A stretch of DNA of 64,000 nt from Moniliella sp. 'wahieum' (GCA_003971905.1 RSEE01000001.1:62001-126000); one strand, 5' to 3'; positions 34,884-47,122 are shown, counted from the stretch's first letter. Notes: a model not told the origin generated them from the letters alone. Numbers and translations are program-made.

Positions 34884-36902
34884 ATGGCTCCCACTCCCGC
34901 TGCTGCTGACCGCGCGGCCGACGCTGCCCACAGCGCGTCCTCTGGCCTGTTCAAGTGGGTCGAGGACAACAAGGGTGTTCTCATCGGCGCCGCTGTTGGT
35001 GTCAGCGCCGCCGGCCTGGGGTACTACCTCTTGTCGGCCAACCGCGGCGGCGCCCTGGCTCCGCTCCTGCTGCCGGCGACAAGTCCGCCCCCAAGAAGAA
35101 GCGCAACAAGAAAAAGTCCAAGGCTGCGCGCGACGCCGGCGACTCGCTGGCCCATCCGGACGGGCCCCTGGTCCAGGATGCAACCGATGACGACATCATG
35201 AAGCTGTCGCCAGAGGAAATTGCGCGGCTACCGACCGACGTAAGTTCGACTCCTAGCCTTGGTGCTGTTTGTGCTGTTGCGTGTGGCGCATATTGTCTGA
35301 CCCTAGTGCCGCGGGACAGGCTGCTTCCCTCGCTCGCCGCAAGGCCATCGCCGCCCAGCTCAAAACGGCCGGCAACCGGGCATACAAGGAAGGCCAGCTG
35401 GACAAGGCCATCTCCCTGTACAGCAAGGCGATCGCTGCGGAGCCCCAGTCGGTCTTCTACTGCAACCGTGCAGCCTGCTACACTAATCAGCACAAGTACC
35501 GCGAGGTGATTGCGGACACCAACGAAGCCCTCAAGCTCGACCCGACTTACATCAAGGCCCTCAACCGCCGTGCTGTAGCGGCCGACAAGCTCGGTGGCGA
35601 TGGGGGCAGCGGCAAGTTGGACGACGAGAAGGTCGGATACCTGATCAGTGCAGCTCAGGGTATGCACTCTCCCTTGCCTCTCCACTCTCTCTAACCCTTG
35701 GCCTGTTGACAAATACTAACCCGCCCCTCTTCTCAGACTTTACTGCCGTTGCGATCCTGAGCAAGTTTTCCGACGCCAACTCGACGACGTCGGTGGAGAA
35801 GGTGCTGGATCGGCTGGCGCGTGCGCGAGCGGCGGAGATTCTGCGTTCGCGCGAACCTCGACTGCCGTCGCCGACGTTTGTCACGGCGTACTGGAGGCGT
35901 TCCGCAAGCGTCCGCCGCCGGCGCTGCCTTCTCCCCGTCGAAGGCGACAAGGGTTTGAGCAGGCAACGCGTGCGCTAGAGGACAAGGAATACGAAACAGC
36001 GCAAGAACTGTTCAACAAGTCGCTTGATCTCGGGCTCAGCACCGACGAGCTCAAGGCCCATGCGCTCAACATGCGCGCCACGTTCAAGTTCATCATGGGC
36101 AACGCTCCGAGCGCGATGGAGGACCTGGACGAGAGCACGACGATCAAGCCGGATTACGTGCAGAGCTGGGTCAAGAAGGCGAGTGCGCACATGGAGTTGT
36201 CGGACCGGGCGGATGCGTTTGCCGACTTTGACAAGGCGCTCGAGGCGGACCCGACCGACCCGGACATTTACTACCACCGTGGTCAGGTTCACTTTATCTG
36301 CAAGAGTACAACGAGGCGCTGGCGGACTATGCCAAGTCGACCGAGCTGGACGAACATTATCTTTAGCCAGGTGCAACATGCTGTGGGCCAATACAAGTTG
36401 GGGCAGGTGGAAGCGTCCAATGCGGCCTTTGCCCAATCCTGGCCAAGTTCCCCACTTCGTCCGAGGCGTACAACTACTATGGTGAGCTGCAATGGACCAG
36501 CAGAAGTTTGAGCAGGCGCTGGCCAACTTTGACAAGGCCATTGCCATTGAATCGGCCAAGCCGAGCAAGGGGCGGAGTGTGCTGCCGATGATTAACAAGG
36601 CCCTCCTCCTGTTCCAGTGGAAATCCGACCTCAAGGGCGCCGAGGAATTGTGCCGGCAAGCGTTGGAGATGGACCCCGACTGCGACGTAGCGGTGGCCAC
36701 GCTTGCGCAGCTCAACATGCAACAGGGCAAGATTGATGAGTGCATCAAGTCCTTTGAACGTTCTGCCCAGATTGCCCGGACCGAACCCGAACTGATCAAC
36801 GCGCTCACGTACGAGTATGCGTCGCGCTCCCAAGCCGCGTTTATCCGCAACTTCCCCGAGGAAGGCGCTAACCTCGCAGCGCTCGCGGCCGCGGAGCAGT
36901 AA
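34884..36902 (+). CDS. TOM70: TOM70 mitochondrial import receptor
   Basis: An outer-membrane receptor for mitochondrial preproteins and Hsp70/Hsp90. An N-terminal anchor helix (about residues 32-51, VLIGAAVGVSAAGLGYYLL) is followed by a Lys-rich linker. TPR repeats begin with KTAGNRAYKEGQLDKAISLY and YCNRAACYTNQHKY. Diagnostic blocks include DFTAVAILSKFSDANST, PDYVQSWVKKASAHMEL, DPDIYYHRGQVHFI, NKALLLFQWKSDLKGAEE and ERSAQIARTEPELINALTY. Introns lie at 35240-35306 (67 nt) and 35660-35736 (77 nt, with a perfect TACTAAC branch site at 35714). Frame breaks near 35053, 35891, 36304, 36350, 36435 and 36491 all rejoin TOM70 sequence if one base (two at 36350) is restored. The stop is at 36900-36902. 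Confidence 0.95.
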
Positions 36903-38197
36903 CTTGCTCCACGTGTTCTCCTGCGTTGTACCCCAGAGACAGGAACAACGCTGACGGAAGGTATCCGTTGCTGGTGCATGTGATTCTACTCCGTATTGCA
37001 CAACAACTTTGCCGTTGTCATAGATGCTTCATTTCCTAGCCGGGGAACATCGGAACAAGGGACTCGATAAACAGCATGCACAACTATGGAAGGCAACGGC
37101 ATTCGCATTCCTAGCCGTGCCCAACGCCCCGAGTGAAAAGGAGAGATGCAGGGGGAGGGGAAGGACAAGATGAGCGTGTGTACTTGAGTAGTGAAGAAGG
37201 TAGCCTACGGTTCATACTGCATAATAAACCCCCCACAGGGTACGCGTACCATCGACGGGCTGTGGGCCAACAAGCGTTCCAACTGAGGGACACTTGTGTG
37301 GGATTGTTACACGGCAACAGACTCTGATCAGTCGGAAAGGGGGCCCGCAAAGCCTATACGTCCGCGGTAAGGAGGAAAGTGTACATGGGCACACAAGTAG
37401 TCTGAGTCTGATCTGCCAGAAATGTAGTGTCTTGTCCTTTTGAGGGGTAGTGTAAAGTCCGTGGGGGGAGGGGGGAGGAGGACTCCATATATACATATGG
37501 GTTGGAAGACTTCGTGCGTCCGATGTGGAGAGAGAACGAAGAAGCGAGAATCCGTACACGGAGCGCACTTGCTAGAATGATTCACCCCACCATCAGAACA
37601 GATGGGTCGCTTCGTCGTGGAGATGTGCTCATCGTGGTTACGCCGAACGCCAAAATCGACCAGAACTTGCCGTGGCAAAAGGATAGAGAGATAGAGGTGG
37701 ATTGAATCACGCACGCTGCGTTTGAGCGTTGTATGCACGATTCCACAAGTGACTGTGAGGTAGTAGAGCGCGCCGCACGTGTATAGGTGAACAGGTGTCT
37801 CTGTCCGGAAGTGGGCTTGAACTGATGAGACCTGGAGTCCGGATAGTCCTTGAAGGGTGATGCAATCGCACTGGTGGTGGTGGTGGTCTAACCAGCAACG
37901 CCTACAGAGGAACAGCAAGCAGCGAGTCGCCACCGGGGGCTAAGCTGCGGAACAAGGAAAAAACAGGAGAGAGAAAACAACAGAACTCCCAGGCCTGAGG
38001 AGGAACTGAAGGGACATGGCCAAAGCACGAGCCATCCGATGGCTCAACATAATAGACAAGGCATAGAGATAACTGTGTGCGAGTATTATAATTACGCCTG
38101 CTCGGCGTAACACCGTTTGATCCCACTGTAACCATGTAACCTTCGCCCACGACTCCTCCGTATATAGTCTCCTACCATCCTCTCCTCACCTCTTATT
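36903..38197. other. 1.3 kb intergenic region
   Basis: No gene recognised. It carries the TOM70 terminator region and the promoter of the F-box gene. Small frames have no recognisable content. Confidence 0.5.
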
Positions 38198-40077
38198 ATG
38201 CCCACACCACCACCACACCATTACCACATCGCCAATGGAAGCGATGCCCCCCACACCCGTCAGCTTCTGCCGCCCGCCGTCCGACTCTGGCCCAATTCCT
38301 CCCCCGACGTTTCTTGCAGCCAACAGCTCCTAACCGAACAGCCCCCAACCCTGCCACTAGCCGCTTTACCGCCCTCGTCCTGCCCTGGGAATGGGCCTGT
38401 CTGCCGCATGAAGTTCTGCTGCAGATCATGGAAACGGCTGCCGCCATCAGCAGCGACCTGTTGCTTCCTTGCCTCCTCGTGTGCCGGACGTGGAGTGCGG
38501 CCGCAGTCGTCCCGTTCTGGCATTCTTCCTCGTTTCGCCATCCGGCTACCTTGGACCGCTTCACCTCCGTCTTGGTCCATACCCTGACCCATTCCACTTT
38601 TTACCCTTACCCCATCTTGGTTCGCAACCTCGACTTTCCGTCCTGCCCGATGACTGCCCACCGCTCCGAACCGTGCACATTGATAGCTTTAAATTGTGCA
38701 CGCGCATGCAAACGCTGGTACTCAGCGAGCGCGGGTGCGACTTGTTGACGGATGTCCAAGTCGCCGCTCTGATCCTAGCCTCCCCTCGTCTGCCCGTGGG
38801 TCTCTTATGCATGGACAGTGTCAGCTCTTCGACGATGAAGGCCTTGACGTTGGCCCGTGGCTTGCAACGTCTTGAGCTGAAGGACTGTACGTTCGTGACG
38901 GGCACATGGTGGCACAAGTGGTACTCAATGTCCCCTACTCAAGAGGTCCACCTGGGCGGCACCCACAACATAATAGGCGGCGGGGGATTGGTGCCCTGTG
39001 GCCCGTCTCTGTCTTCACCTCGAGCACGTCCAGCTAGACAGCCTTATCTACATACCGACCAGGCAGTGCGAGCCTGTGGACGCACCAGAATCCGTGCGCA
39101 CGCTGCGCATGTGGAATTGCCATACGTGACCTCATATGCATTCCCCAACCCCGGCGACGTCCGCTTTCCATCAACAGGCGCAGCATGGCTCCTGCCACCC
39201 ACCCGCGATCCACAGGGTTCGGGTCGGCCCTTTCTCGAAGACAGCAGCTTACCGCCTCCGCACGACCCATCCCGGTCGGACGACGACCGAGCTTCCCCCG
39301 AGACTGCCGACCTGCATCCTGCGTTAGCTCTGCGCCGCACCAAACTGTACCAACCGTTCCTGATGGGCAAGTGCTTGACCACGGTTCTTTGCTGGCCTGT
39401 AGCCAGCTCACCGATCCAGCGATTCAGGGTCTCGTTGCCGCAGCGCCCCCTTTGCAAAACGTAACGTTGGGCAGTTGTCCGCAGTTGGGCGATGGAGGGC
39501 TGGACGCGTTGGTCCAGTGGGCCCAGGCTTGCAGTTTGTCCTGTTGGTGTATTTGAGCCGCATTACGGATGCGGGGTGGCGCGGCTGGCACAGCAGTGCA
39601 CGGGGCTGAAGGCGGTTCATTTGACAGAGTGTCCGCGGTTGAGTGACCGGTCGGTGTTCAACCTGGTTCGGCTGCGCACACCTGCGCGAGATTGCGCTGT
39701 ACCGCATGCGGGGGTTGAGCAGGATGAGTGTGTATGCGTTGGCGCTTTGTAAGTTACTGCAAGCTGTGCTTCTAGGCGAGTGGCAGCCGGCGCTCACTCC
39801 GTCGCCCATCTTTCATCTCCTGATTACTCTCCCACTCTTTGCATAGCCTCAAGCTCAACGTTTATCCTGCGATTCGAACGCACGATTCACAGCAGTTTTT
39901 CCAGTGCAGAGCCCATCCGGCCAGTGGGCGTTGTGGGACCCAGCCATCTCGAGCTTCGTTCGCCGTCAGGGCGTAGCCGCGCTCATAGAGTACATGATCA
40001 ATTGTCTTTACCGCCCTGGCACTGCCGAAGATGTCCTGTCGCACCCGTTGTCGGACAGGGATAACTTTCTGGCCTAG
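38198..40077 (+). CDS. F-box / leucine-rich repeat protein (Grr1/AMN1-like)
   Basis: A probable substrate receptor of an SCF ubiquitin ligase. The F-box is clear at about 38398-38530: LPHEVLLQIMETAAA, then LLPCLLVCRTWSAAAVVPFWHS. After it come cysteine-type leucine-rich repeats: LTDVQVAALILASPRL, LQRLELKDCTFVTG, SQLTDPAIQGLVAAAPPL, NVTLGSCPQLGDGGLDAL, AVHLTECPRLSDRSVFNL and EIALYRMRGLSRMSVYAL. This arrangement matches Grr1, Pof2 and Amn1-type proteins. The C-terminal reading ends EYMINCLYRPGTAEDVLSHP and a stop at 40075-40077. Frame breaks are frequent between 38640 and 39850. The start could be 38198 or a later ATG because the leader frame shifts before the F-box. The target cannot be inferred. 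Confidence 0.8.
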
Positions 40078-40186
40078 CCCTGCTTCCCTCTCTGCCCCCT
40101 GTCATTACCAACATCGAAGCACGTTCACCCTTCCCAACCCTATAAACTTTTGGTGCCGCCAGCGGACTCGCGCCAATGGCGGCAAC

Positions 40187-40372
40187 GATACCACAACCAC
40201 AACCACAACCACAACCACAACCACAACCACAACCACAACCACAACCCACCAACCACAACAACAACAAACAACCACAACCACAACCACAACAAACCACAAC
40301 CACAACCACAACCACACACCACAACCACAACCACAACACAACAACAAACAACAAACAACAAAACACAACAAC
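40187..40372. repeat. CCACAA hexanucleotide microsatellite
   Basis: About 185 bases of near-perfect CCACAA units with some CAACAA variants, starting 110 bases after the F-box stop codon. All three frames stay open on both strands, producing Thr/Gln/His/Asn or Val/Trp/Leu repeats that should not be taken as genes. Confidence 0.95.
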
Positions 40373-42136
40373 ACGAATCATCACCGCCCTTCTTCCTACC
40401 TTGCACCAACGGCTCAAGGCGCGACTGTCGCAACGGAACCGGTGCCGCCATCAATGACGCTGGACCGTGTTATGGGCGCTCCGGTCATCTCCGGAACCGA
40501 GCCCCGCATTTCGGAGACCTCTTCTCATCGAAGCACACGCCAGCCCCGCGACACTTGTGAATAAGAGTCAGCACGGGCATCTTGCTGCGGAAGATACTTT
40601 CCGCGGACAGCCAGGAGAGGACCGGACTTGAACGGTACGAAGCTTCGTATCTGCGTCGCCCGGTCTTGGTAGAACCCACATCTACTGCGTCCAACAGATC
40701 GCAGTATGGGCAGAACAGGCCGCCCTTTACCTATGACTATTGTAGATTCCCTCCTTTCTGTTGATGCCTGTTCTGAGATCTGATGTTACGGGATATAAGC
40801 AGCCCTGTCTGAGGATTGCTGGCGGTAATCCTCACCGCCTAACCCACGTCTTCCCCCCGACTTCCCTCTTCACTCTTTACCTTAATACGCTTATGAATTT
40901 ACGACTTATGTCGACCACTCCACAAGCCGCGGTTACTATCAGTAGCGCTTGCTCTTCTTTAGGACTCTGCCTGTTCCCGCCTATACTACAGCGTACCGAG
41001 AGTGTGGTAACACTGCGAGGAACAGAGTAACTTCGGAGGTCCTGGACCCCTTCAATTTGTCTTACGACCTACGTAGCATTCGCCTGTGATACAGATAGAA
41101 AGTCATCTGTTGGGGAACCAGCAAGCAGTACAAGTCAAGGACGCATTCAGTTTTTGGACTGTAGAAGCTGTGGGAGTCGGACCCGCTTCATCCACAGCCT
41201 GTACCGCAAGCTTCCTGGACGCGCAGCCAACTCAACCACCCAGCCGCTGGCTCGAGGAAATGAAACCCTCGGGCGAGTGAACCATGCTGGGCGTCGCGCC
41301 GCTATCAACTACCAGCTTGTGGAGCGCAAACGCAGTTCTGGGTGGTGACGACTAAGGATACTCGTGCATGACGGCAGGGTCTTATAAAAGCGCTATTACT
41401 CAATGCTGGAACAATCAATGTGTCTAATGTCCAGGTCGTCGTCGAGGATGGGTCGGCGCGGGCAGCAGGCACATGCTGGCAGCGCAGTGCGGTCGATCGA
41501 TGACCGTACCGAGACGAGGCGAGGCGAGGCGAGGCGGTCTCTCGTCAGTACATCAGACGAGGCGAAAGAGATACCAGGGGCCACGGTGGAGCGGAGCAGG
41601 GTTCCAGCGAAGGCTGCTCTTGAAATGTTACAAAACGAGGTCTGCGGAGCTAATCGCCCCGGGGTTAGTTTTTAAGCGTCACTGGGAGCGGTTCATCGCG
41701 TTATCCGAACTACGCCAGAGCATAAGCCCCAGCACGGGTAGCTGCCTAATAACAAGGCCCAAATCGCAGCCTACAAGCGCGCGTGTATGGTGGAACACAT
41801 TCATATAGCGCATTGCAATCGACCATACAGACGAGGCACATGCAAGCAAGCGGGAGAGGGGGAGTGAGAACGGGAACCGTTGCACGGGGATCGATATCAA
41901 AGAACGAGGGCCAGGGTACTGCGGGGGGACGGCGCCTCGTCTCCAGCTCAGGCGCCAGCACATGCACGCGCCTTCCAAGCAAAGTCAACATGATAGGTGG
42001 ATACGAAAAATGAATGGGTGGGTCTCAAGCCAAGCCCCCAAAGCCAGCAGTGGCGGGGCACCAACGAACGACACGCTTCCGGCTTCCAACAAAGAGGCAA
42101 GCGCTACCCAGCCCAGCTTCAGCTTGGGCCGACGCC
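40373..42136. other. 1.8 kb intergenic region
   Basis: No supported gene. A GAGGC pentamer array is at about 41515-41537. A TATAAAA box is at about 41385-41391. 40850-40930 is AT-richer than its surroundings. Nothing in it resembles a protein domain or tRNA. Confidence 0.5.
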
Positions 42137-43113
42137 TTACGCCGTCGAGCCCTTCTTGAACGTTCCGACAATGTTGGCAAAGTAAGTCCCTGCTTCTTCG
42201 CCACCACCTTCTCGTCCGGTTGGACTGGCGCGATCCATCCGACTTGGACAGCGTCGAGGCGCCCCACGGAGAGCCACCAAGCACCACGTCCGTCTGAGAA
42301 ATCTCTTCAAACTGGTACCCAATCGGGACAAAGTTGATGCCGTGGTGCACGAGCCAGGGGATGGTAGTAACGATCGTCGTCTCCTGTCCGCCATGCTGGC
42401 CAGCAGTGGACGTAATTACGCCGGCAAACTTGCCCACCAACGCACCCGTCGCCCACAGTCCACCGGTCTGGTCAAAGAACGTGTCGACCTGAGTGGGAAA
42501 CGGCCAAAGCGCGTTCCAGCAGCCAAAAGATACCCGTCAAACTCTTTCAGCGCATCGGGCGTGATGGCGGGGGTAGGGCTGTGCTGATGCGCGTACATCT
42601 TGGCCAGCACCTCGGCAGGGAGGGTCTCGCCAAAGCTAAAGATTTCCACCGTCGCGCCCGTCGACTTGACTCCCTCGGCAGCAGCCTTGACAAGCTCGTC
42701 AATGTGGCCCACAGCTAGATAGCATGATTCAAATCCGGTTAGTACATCCAATATCGTATAACTATGGTCGTTGGGACAGTATGGGGGCACGTACCGAGTG
42801 GCCAATGATGGCAATCTTAGCAGGGTTCGTCCCGGTCTTGGTCGAAGCCGCCGACGGGTCAGCAGCCGTGCCGGTAGCACCAGCGCCAGTCGCCGCACCG
42901 GAAGTTGCAGCAGCCGGGGCAGCCGCAGGAGTCGCAGTAGCAGGAGCGGCGGCAGCAGGAGCGGCAGCAGCAGGAGCGGCAGCAGCAGGAGCGGCAGCGG
43001 GCAGCAGCAGCCTTGCTAGCAGGCGCCGAGGCGGAGGCCGACTTGGTGCCTGCCACGGAGCCAGAAGCGCTCTTGTCCTTTTTGCCGAACAGCTTCTTGA
43101 AGAACTTGGACAT
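42137..43113 (-). CDS. PST2: WrbA/PST2-type flavodoxin-like NAD(P)H:quinone oxidoreductase
   Basis: An FMN-dependent quinone reductase of the WrbA family, which in fungi protects membranes from quinone and oxidative stress. The flavodoxin core starts AKIAIIGHS, interrupted by an 80-nt intron (42715-42794, GTACGT...CTAG), then GHIDELVKAAAEGVKSTGA. FDGYLLAAGTRFGRFP, ALVGKFAGVITSTAGQHGG (the FMN-loop region), HHGINFVPIGYQF and SPWGASTLSKSDGSRQ follow, with the tail YFANIVGTFKKGSTA to the stop at 42137. Unusually, the ATG at 43113 opens a basic amphipathic MSKFFKKLFGKKDK and roughly 80 residues of Ala/Pro/Ser repeat before the flavodoxin fold. Frame breaks fall near 43010, at the intron junction, near 42500 and near 42220. 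Confidence 0.88.
42935..43010 (-). repeat. GCAGCAGGAGCGGCA repeat encoding Ala/Pro linker
   Basis: About four copies of a 15-base unit encode AAPAA in the linker of the flavodoxin-like gene. A frame break falls in or next to this array, as would be expected if repeat copy number or run length is mis-assembled. Confidence 0.75.
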
Positions 43114-44664
43114 GGTGTGGGACCGGAACGAGGCGGGGGAGTAGGTGGTGGTGGGACGGTGGAAGGACGGAAGGGCTGGGGGATGTAAGTAGGGGGTTGG
43201 GGCGGGAAGGGTGGCGAAAGCAGCCTCTGCGACAAGCCGGGCCGGGAGAAAAGGCCCGTGTCCGCTTGGGGCGTTGGCGCTGGCATGGTGCATGGTCCGA
43301 GCACGGACAATCGTTAATCGATGAGCTAATGCGCTGGTTATACCCGGCGGGTCGGACCGTAGCTGCGTAGCGGCCGGCGCCGGGGGATGGCGGCAGGGGG
43401 GCAGTGTGACAGCCGTCGGCGTCTGCGCTGCCGCTGTGCCTCGCCTGTCGATCCCTGCTGCAAACACAGTTCGATGCGCCGCCACCGAGCAGCGCCCCCG
43501 CGCCCAGCAGCGGGCGCACACTGCCGCCGTCCGTCACGTGCGAGGGCCGCCCCGGCATGCAGGCGTGGCATGGCACGGGAAGGCGCAGGGCCGCCATGCC
43601 TCATGCATGCACGCAGCACGGGGGCAGTTGGGTGCCGGCCGCCCAGGATGTCGGCCAGCGCCAAGGCGGGCCAAAGTACCAACCAAGCCCGGAGCCCGGT
43701 GGGTATGCGCAGTATCCACCCGTGCTGCGTGGGTGCGCTTAACTCCGACCCGGTCCGGCCAGGCACATCTGGCGGTGGCGGTCGGAAGCGGAACGGAGGG
43801 AGATGGGGGTGCTGCACGAAACCCTAACGCCCATACGACCTAAGAAGAAGCGCACGCCCCTCCAATATCCACCCTCCATGCAGCAAGCAAAATTGCATCA
43901 TCGATCATCGATCATCCCAATAGCTGCGTCCCCCTGCCCAAAGCGGAAAGATTGCAACCCACATGGCTCTATCTCACATCTCACTAGCTACCCACTACAC
44001 CCTCGCACCCTGCGCCTGCTCGCCAACTCATTCGCACCCACTTTTCACCTCGTGATTCCGGCCGGCTGAAACAGCGTGTGAATAACCCACACCTCCAACC
44101 TTTCCACCGCAGCCCAGACCTCAGATGCGGCCTACCCCTCTGGTGACCGTGTTGGAGAGTTTGCGCTCAGCCTACGGCCCAGCGACCAGCACGGGGTGCG
44201 AATCAAGGCGAACGTTGAACGTACTGAACGTTGATGCATGGTGGACGAAGCGACAAGAGGGAGAAATCGACTGCCAACTTGTCCTGTCCGTTTCCCAAGC
44301 GCATACAGAACTAGTAACTCCCACACGCCTAGATCGTGGAGCGATGGATACCTCTTTTCCACTCTGTAGCCTTGCCTTGCCTTGCGTTGTACTAGGGACC
44401 CAGGCCGGCGGCCAGGGTACACTACGGGATGTCCAGGCCGGACGCACGAGATGCACAGCGCTGGCGACGCACTGGGCCCAAGATGAATGGAATGGTGCGC
44501 CCACGGCATGGGTCGCGTACAGGTTAGCGAGAACGCAAGGGAAAGTTCGAGGCGAGACAGTGGGGTGGGTAGGAAATAAGAAGCAAAGGGAGGGAGGGAG
44601 GGAGCAAGGGAGGGAGGGAAGGAAGGGTAGAAGGGAGAAGAAAAAAAGGGGAAGATGCCACAGG
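43114..44664. other. 1.55 kb intergenic region
   Basis: No supported gene. It contains the promoter of the flavodoxin-like gene and the 3' flank of the EI24 gene. GAACGTTGAACGTACTGAACGTTG repeats lie at about 44208-44234, a TCATCGATCATCGATCATC repeat at 43894-43915, and a GGGA-repeat tract at 44586-44640. The long plus-strand frame across 44125-45330 is antisense to EI24 and is not supported. Confidence 0.5.
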
Positions 44665-46056
44665 TCACCCTCGCCCCACCTCCCTCCTCTCCTCGCCCCT
44701 TCCCCTTTCTCTTTCCCCCTCCCTCCCTCCCAGCCCGACATTACGAGTCGGAACCGATCGCATCGGCAATATCGTGTTCCGAGTAAGCTGGGGGCGGGCC
44801 CGAGGGAACGGGGTGGGAGCCGGCGCCGACCGGCACAGGCGATGGGTAAGGCCGCTTGCGCCAGCGGCGGTGCCCGATCCGGATCCGGATCCCACCGCGG
44901 TGGCCAGGCCAGCGGCGGCCTTTTCCGAGGAGAGCACCGCGCCGGGCATATCGAACCCTTCCTCGGCTTGCGGGGCAAAGCTGTCCTTTTCCGATGGCGA
45001 TCCGGGCCGGAGGAGGGAGGCGGTGATGGATTGGAGGGAGAAGGATTGCGAGTCGGATTTGGGCAGCGGGTGCAACTCGCCGGCGGCAAAGCGGTGTTGT
45101 CGTTTTTCCAAGTCGTGGGCCAGCATGGCTGCGCCGACGCGGTTGGAAATGCTAAAGACGATGCCGACGAGCGGGATGCGCTCGAGGAGCGCACAGGCAA
45201 ACCCGTACGACTTGAGCGACACCATGCGCTCCGTCAGGAACAGGTGGACTTGCTGCGGCGTCATGCGTTTTTGGGCAAAGAAGGGGGTCAAGAGTTGTTG
45301 TGCGTAGGAGGCAGCACGGAAGTACGCTGACACGGCAAGCGAGAGGAAAGGGATAAAGTCCAGGGGCAGGAGGACAACTACGGTGGGTCCAGGAAGCAAG
45401 AAGGATTCGCCAGTCAGGGGCTATTCTGGGGTAAAAAAAGGGGAGGGGAGGAAAGGAGCACAGCACAGCAGAGCAGGGCAGGGTGGGAGCGGGACGTACA
45501 GCGAATGACAACGCGTTGGATCAGCTTGTTCTGCAAGCGCTGGGACAAGCGTTTCGTCGCAAACAACGTCTCGGCCTGAGCGTAGGGCGGATCCTGCCAT
45601 TCCTCCACATAGGGCATCCACCACTGCGTTGCGTATCCACGGGAGGAGGAAACGGTGGCCGAGTAGGCCTGGGCGCGGAACTGGCGCAGCTTGCGACGCA
45701 GGACAAACTCGATGATCGTCTGGCACTGGCCCAGCACAAAGATAAACGCAGCAAACGTCGTCAGGGACGGAGGGGGAGAAGTTGTGGTGGTCCTCCGCGT
45801 CTTCCGCCGCGCTGATGAAGAGCGAGTAGAGTCCACGCATGCCAGTGACTCGGGCACTGCCCTTCATAAACACATCCACCAGCAGCCTCTGGATTGGCCA
45901 GGTGCACACTGCCCAGGCCATGGCGGCGATCGAGGCGCGGCGCAGCGACGGCTGCACCGACAGCCACATGGGCCGCCACAGGTTGGGGTCGTGCACCAGG
46001 CGGTAGGCGCCGACAACGGTGTAGACGGGCGGGAAGGAGAGGAACTCCTGGGGCAT
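44665..46056 (-). CDS. EI24-domain membrane protein (RRT8/LDS-like)
   Basis: A multi-pass membrane protein of the EI24 domain family, which in yeast includes lipid-droplet and spore-wall proteins Rrt8, Lds1 and Lds2. The sequence runs FPPVYTVVGAYRLVHDPNLW and AAMAWAVCTWPIQRLLVDVF, then FAAFIFVLGQCQTIIEFVLRR. A 122-nt intron at 45378-45499 (GTACGT...CGTAG) precedes LPLDFIPFLSLAVSAYFRAA, then MTPQQVHLFLTERM, LLERIPLVGIVFSISNRVG and AAMLAHDLEKRQ. The closing ERIPLVGxxFSxxNxVGAAxxAxDLE is the strongest family mark. The start 46056 (MPQEFLSFPPVYT) is preferred to 46176 because homology begins there. One frame break at 45774-45776 is a lost C in CCCC. The C-terminal 130 residues are disordered. Confidence 0.8.
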
Positions 46057-47013
46057 GGCGGTGAGAGACGCGGGGCGCAAAGCAAAGGACGAGGGGAGAC
46101 GCCAACACCCAGCTGGCGGCGGAGAGGCAGGCGCCCTGGAAGCTGGCGCCTGGGGCGGGATGGATGATTGAGCCAAAATTGCCAGGCTGCGCCTCAGCGC
46201 AGCCTCGTCGCCGCCGCCCCTTCCACGTGTCCCATCACAGCCCCCTCACATGCCACACCCCGTGCACCCGCCATTCCGCCGCGCTCATCATTCCGCTGCA
46301 GCGCCCCACTCGGTTCTTAGAGCTAACTGGCAACATGCCGGTAACCTGCCCAGATCCAAAACAGCGCCCGATATACGCTCATCCAGAATACTACGCCCTC
46401 CGCACGCGGCGTGGGCATCGTATATCATAGGATGGAAAGAGAGGAACTAGCCACGCAGAACGCTCCCAGCTCGTCCCGTTTTTTTGGAGTGACATTTGTC
46501 CCAACACAACAAAACACGAAAGAAATCAACACAAAAAGCCCTGCAGTGAGTGGCCTTCTGTCATGCGTGTTTGCGGAGGAGAAAGTGGGTGCGTGAGGTA
46601 AAGAACACTACCACCACGCAGTCCACAGCTACCGACGTGGCGTCACATTTCGCTGTTCGCACTTTGCACTCCACATACGCAACGTATACTAGACAGCACC
46701 CGCACCCGCTCCACGCAGCCAAAGCAAAGCCCCAAGGAACAGGCCAAAACGAACGGAGGGTGTCATTGCGAAGCGAAGCGCGGGGAAGCGCGGGGGACTC
46801 AGAGAGGGGATTACAACTGATGGCGGGCACAGCTTGATGGGTATGCGGGTCCCAAGGGAGAGGGAGAGGAGAGAGGGAGAGGGAGAGGGGGGGGTAAACT
46901 CAGCGCGCACGGACCATCAGACCACCAGGGCGAGGACGAGGACGAGGGCGACGGGAGGGAGGGGAGGGAGGCATTATACTTCTGCGACAAAAGGGTACAG
47001 GGACGGACACTAG
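46057..47013. other. Intergenic region upstream of the EI24 gene
   Basis: About 950 bases with the EI24 promoter and the distal 3' flank of the ArfGAP gene. No gene is seen. GA-rich tracts occur at 46848-46896. Confidence 0.5.
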
Positions 47014-47122
47014 GCACCAAGCACCAAGCACCAAGCACCAAGCACCAAGCACCAAGCACCAAGCACCAAGCACCAAGCACCAAGCACCAAGCACCAAGCA
47101 CCAAGCACCAAGCACCAAGCAC
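47014..47122. repeat. 7-bp GCACCAA minisatellite
   Basis: About fifteen perfect tandem copies of the heptamer GCACCAA. Because seven is not a multiple of three, every frame cycles through the same heptapeptide (LVLGAWC on the minus strand), which explains the long open frames here without any gene. Confidence 0.95.

Noticed and set aside
40150..40564. Open frames rich in Thr, Gln, His or Val/Leu on both strands
   Set aside because: They are produced entirely by the CCACAA repeat array, which has no stops in any frame; there is no conserved sequence outside the repeat.
44125..45330. 401-codon plus-strand frame
   Set aside because: It lies antisense to the EI24 gene, whose minus-strand reading shows clear family motifs; the plus-strand protein is Arg/Gly-rich noise of GC-rich DNA.
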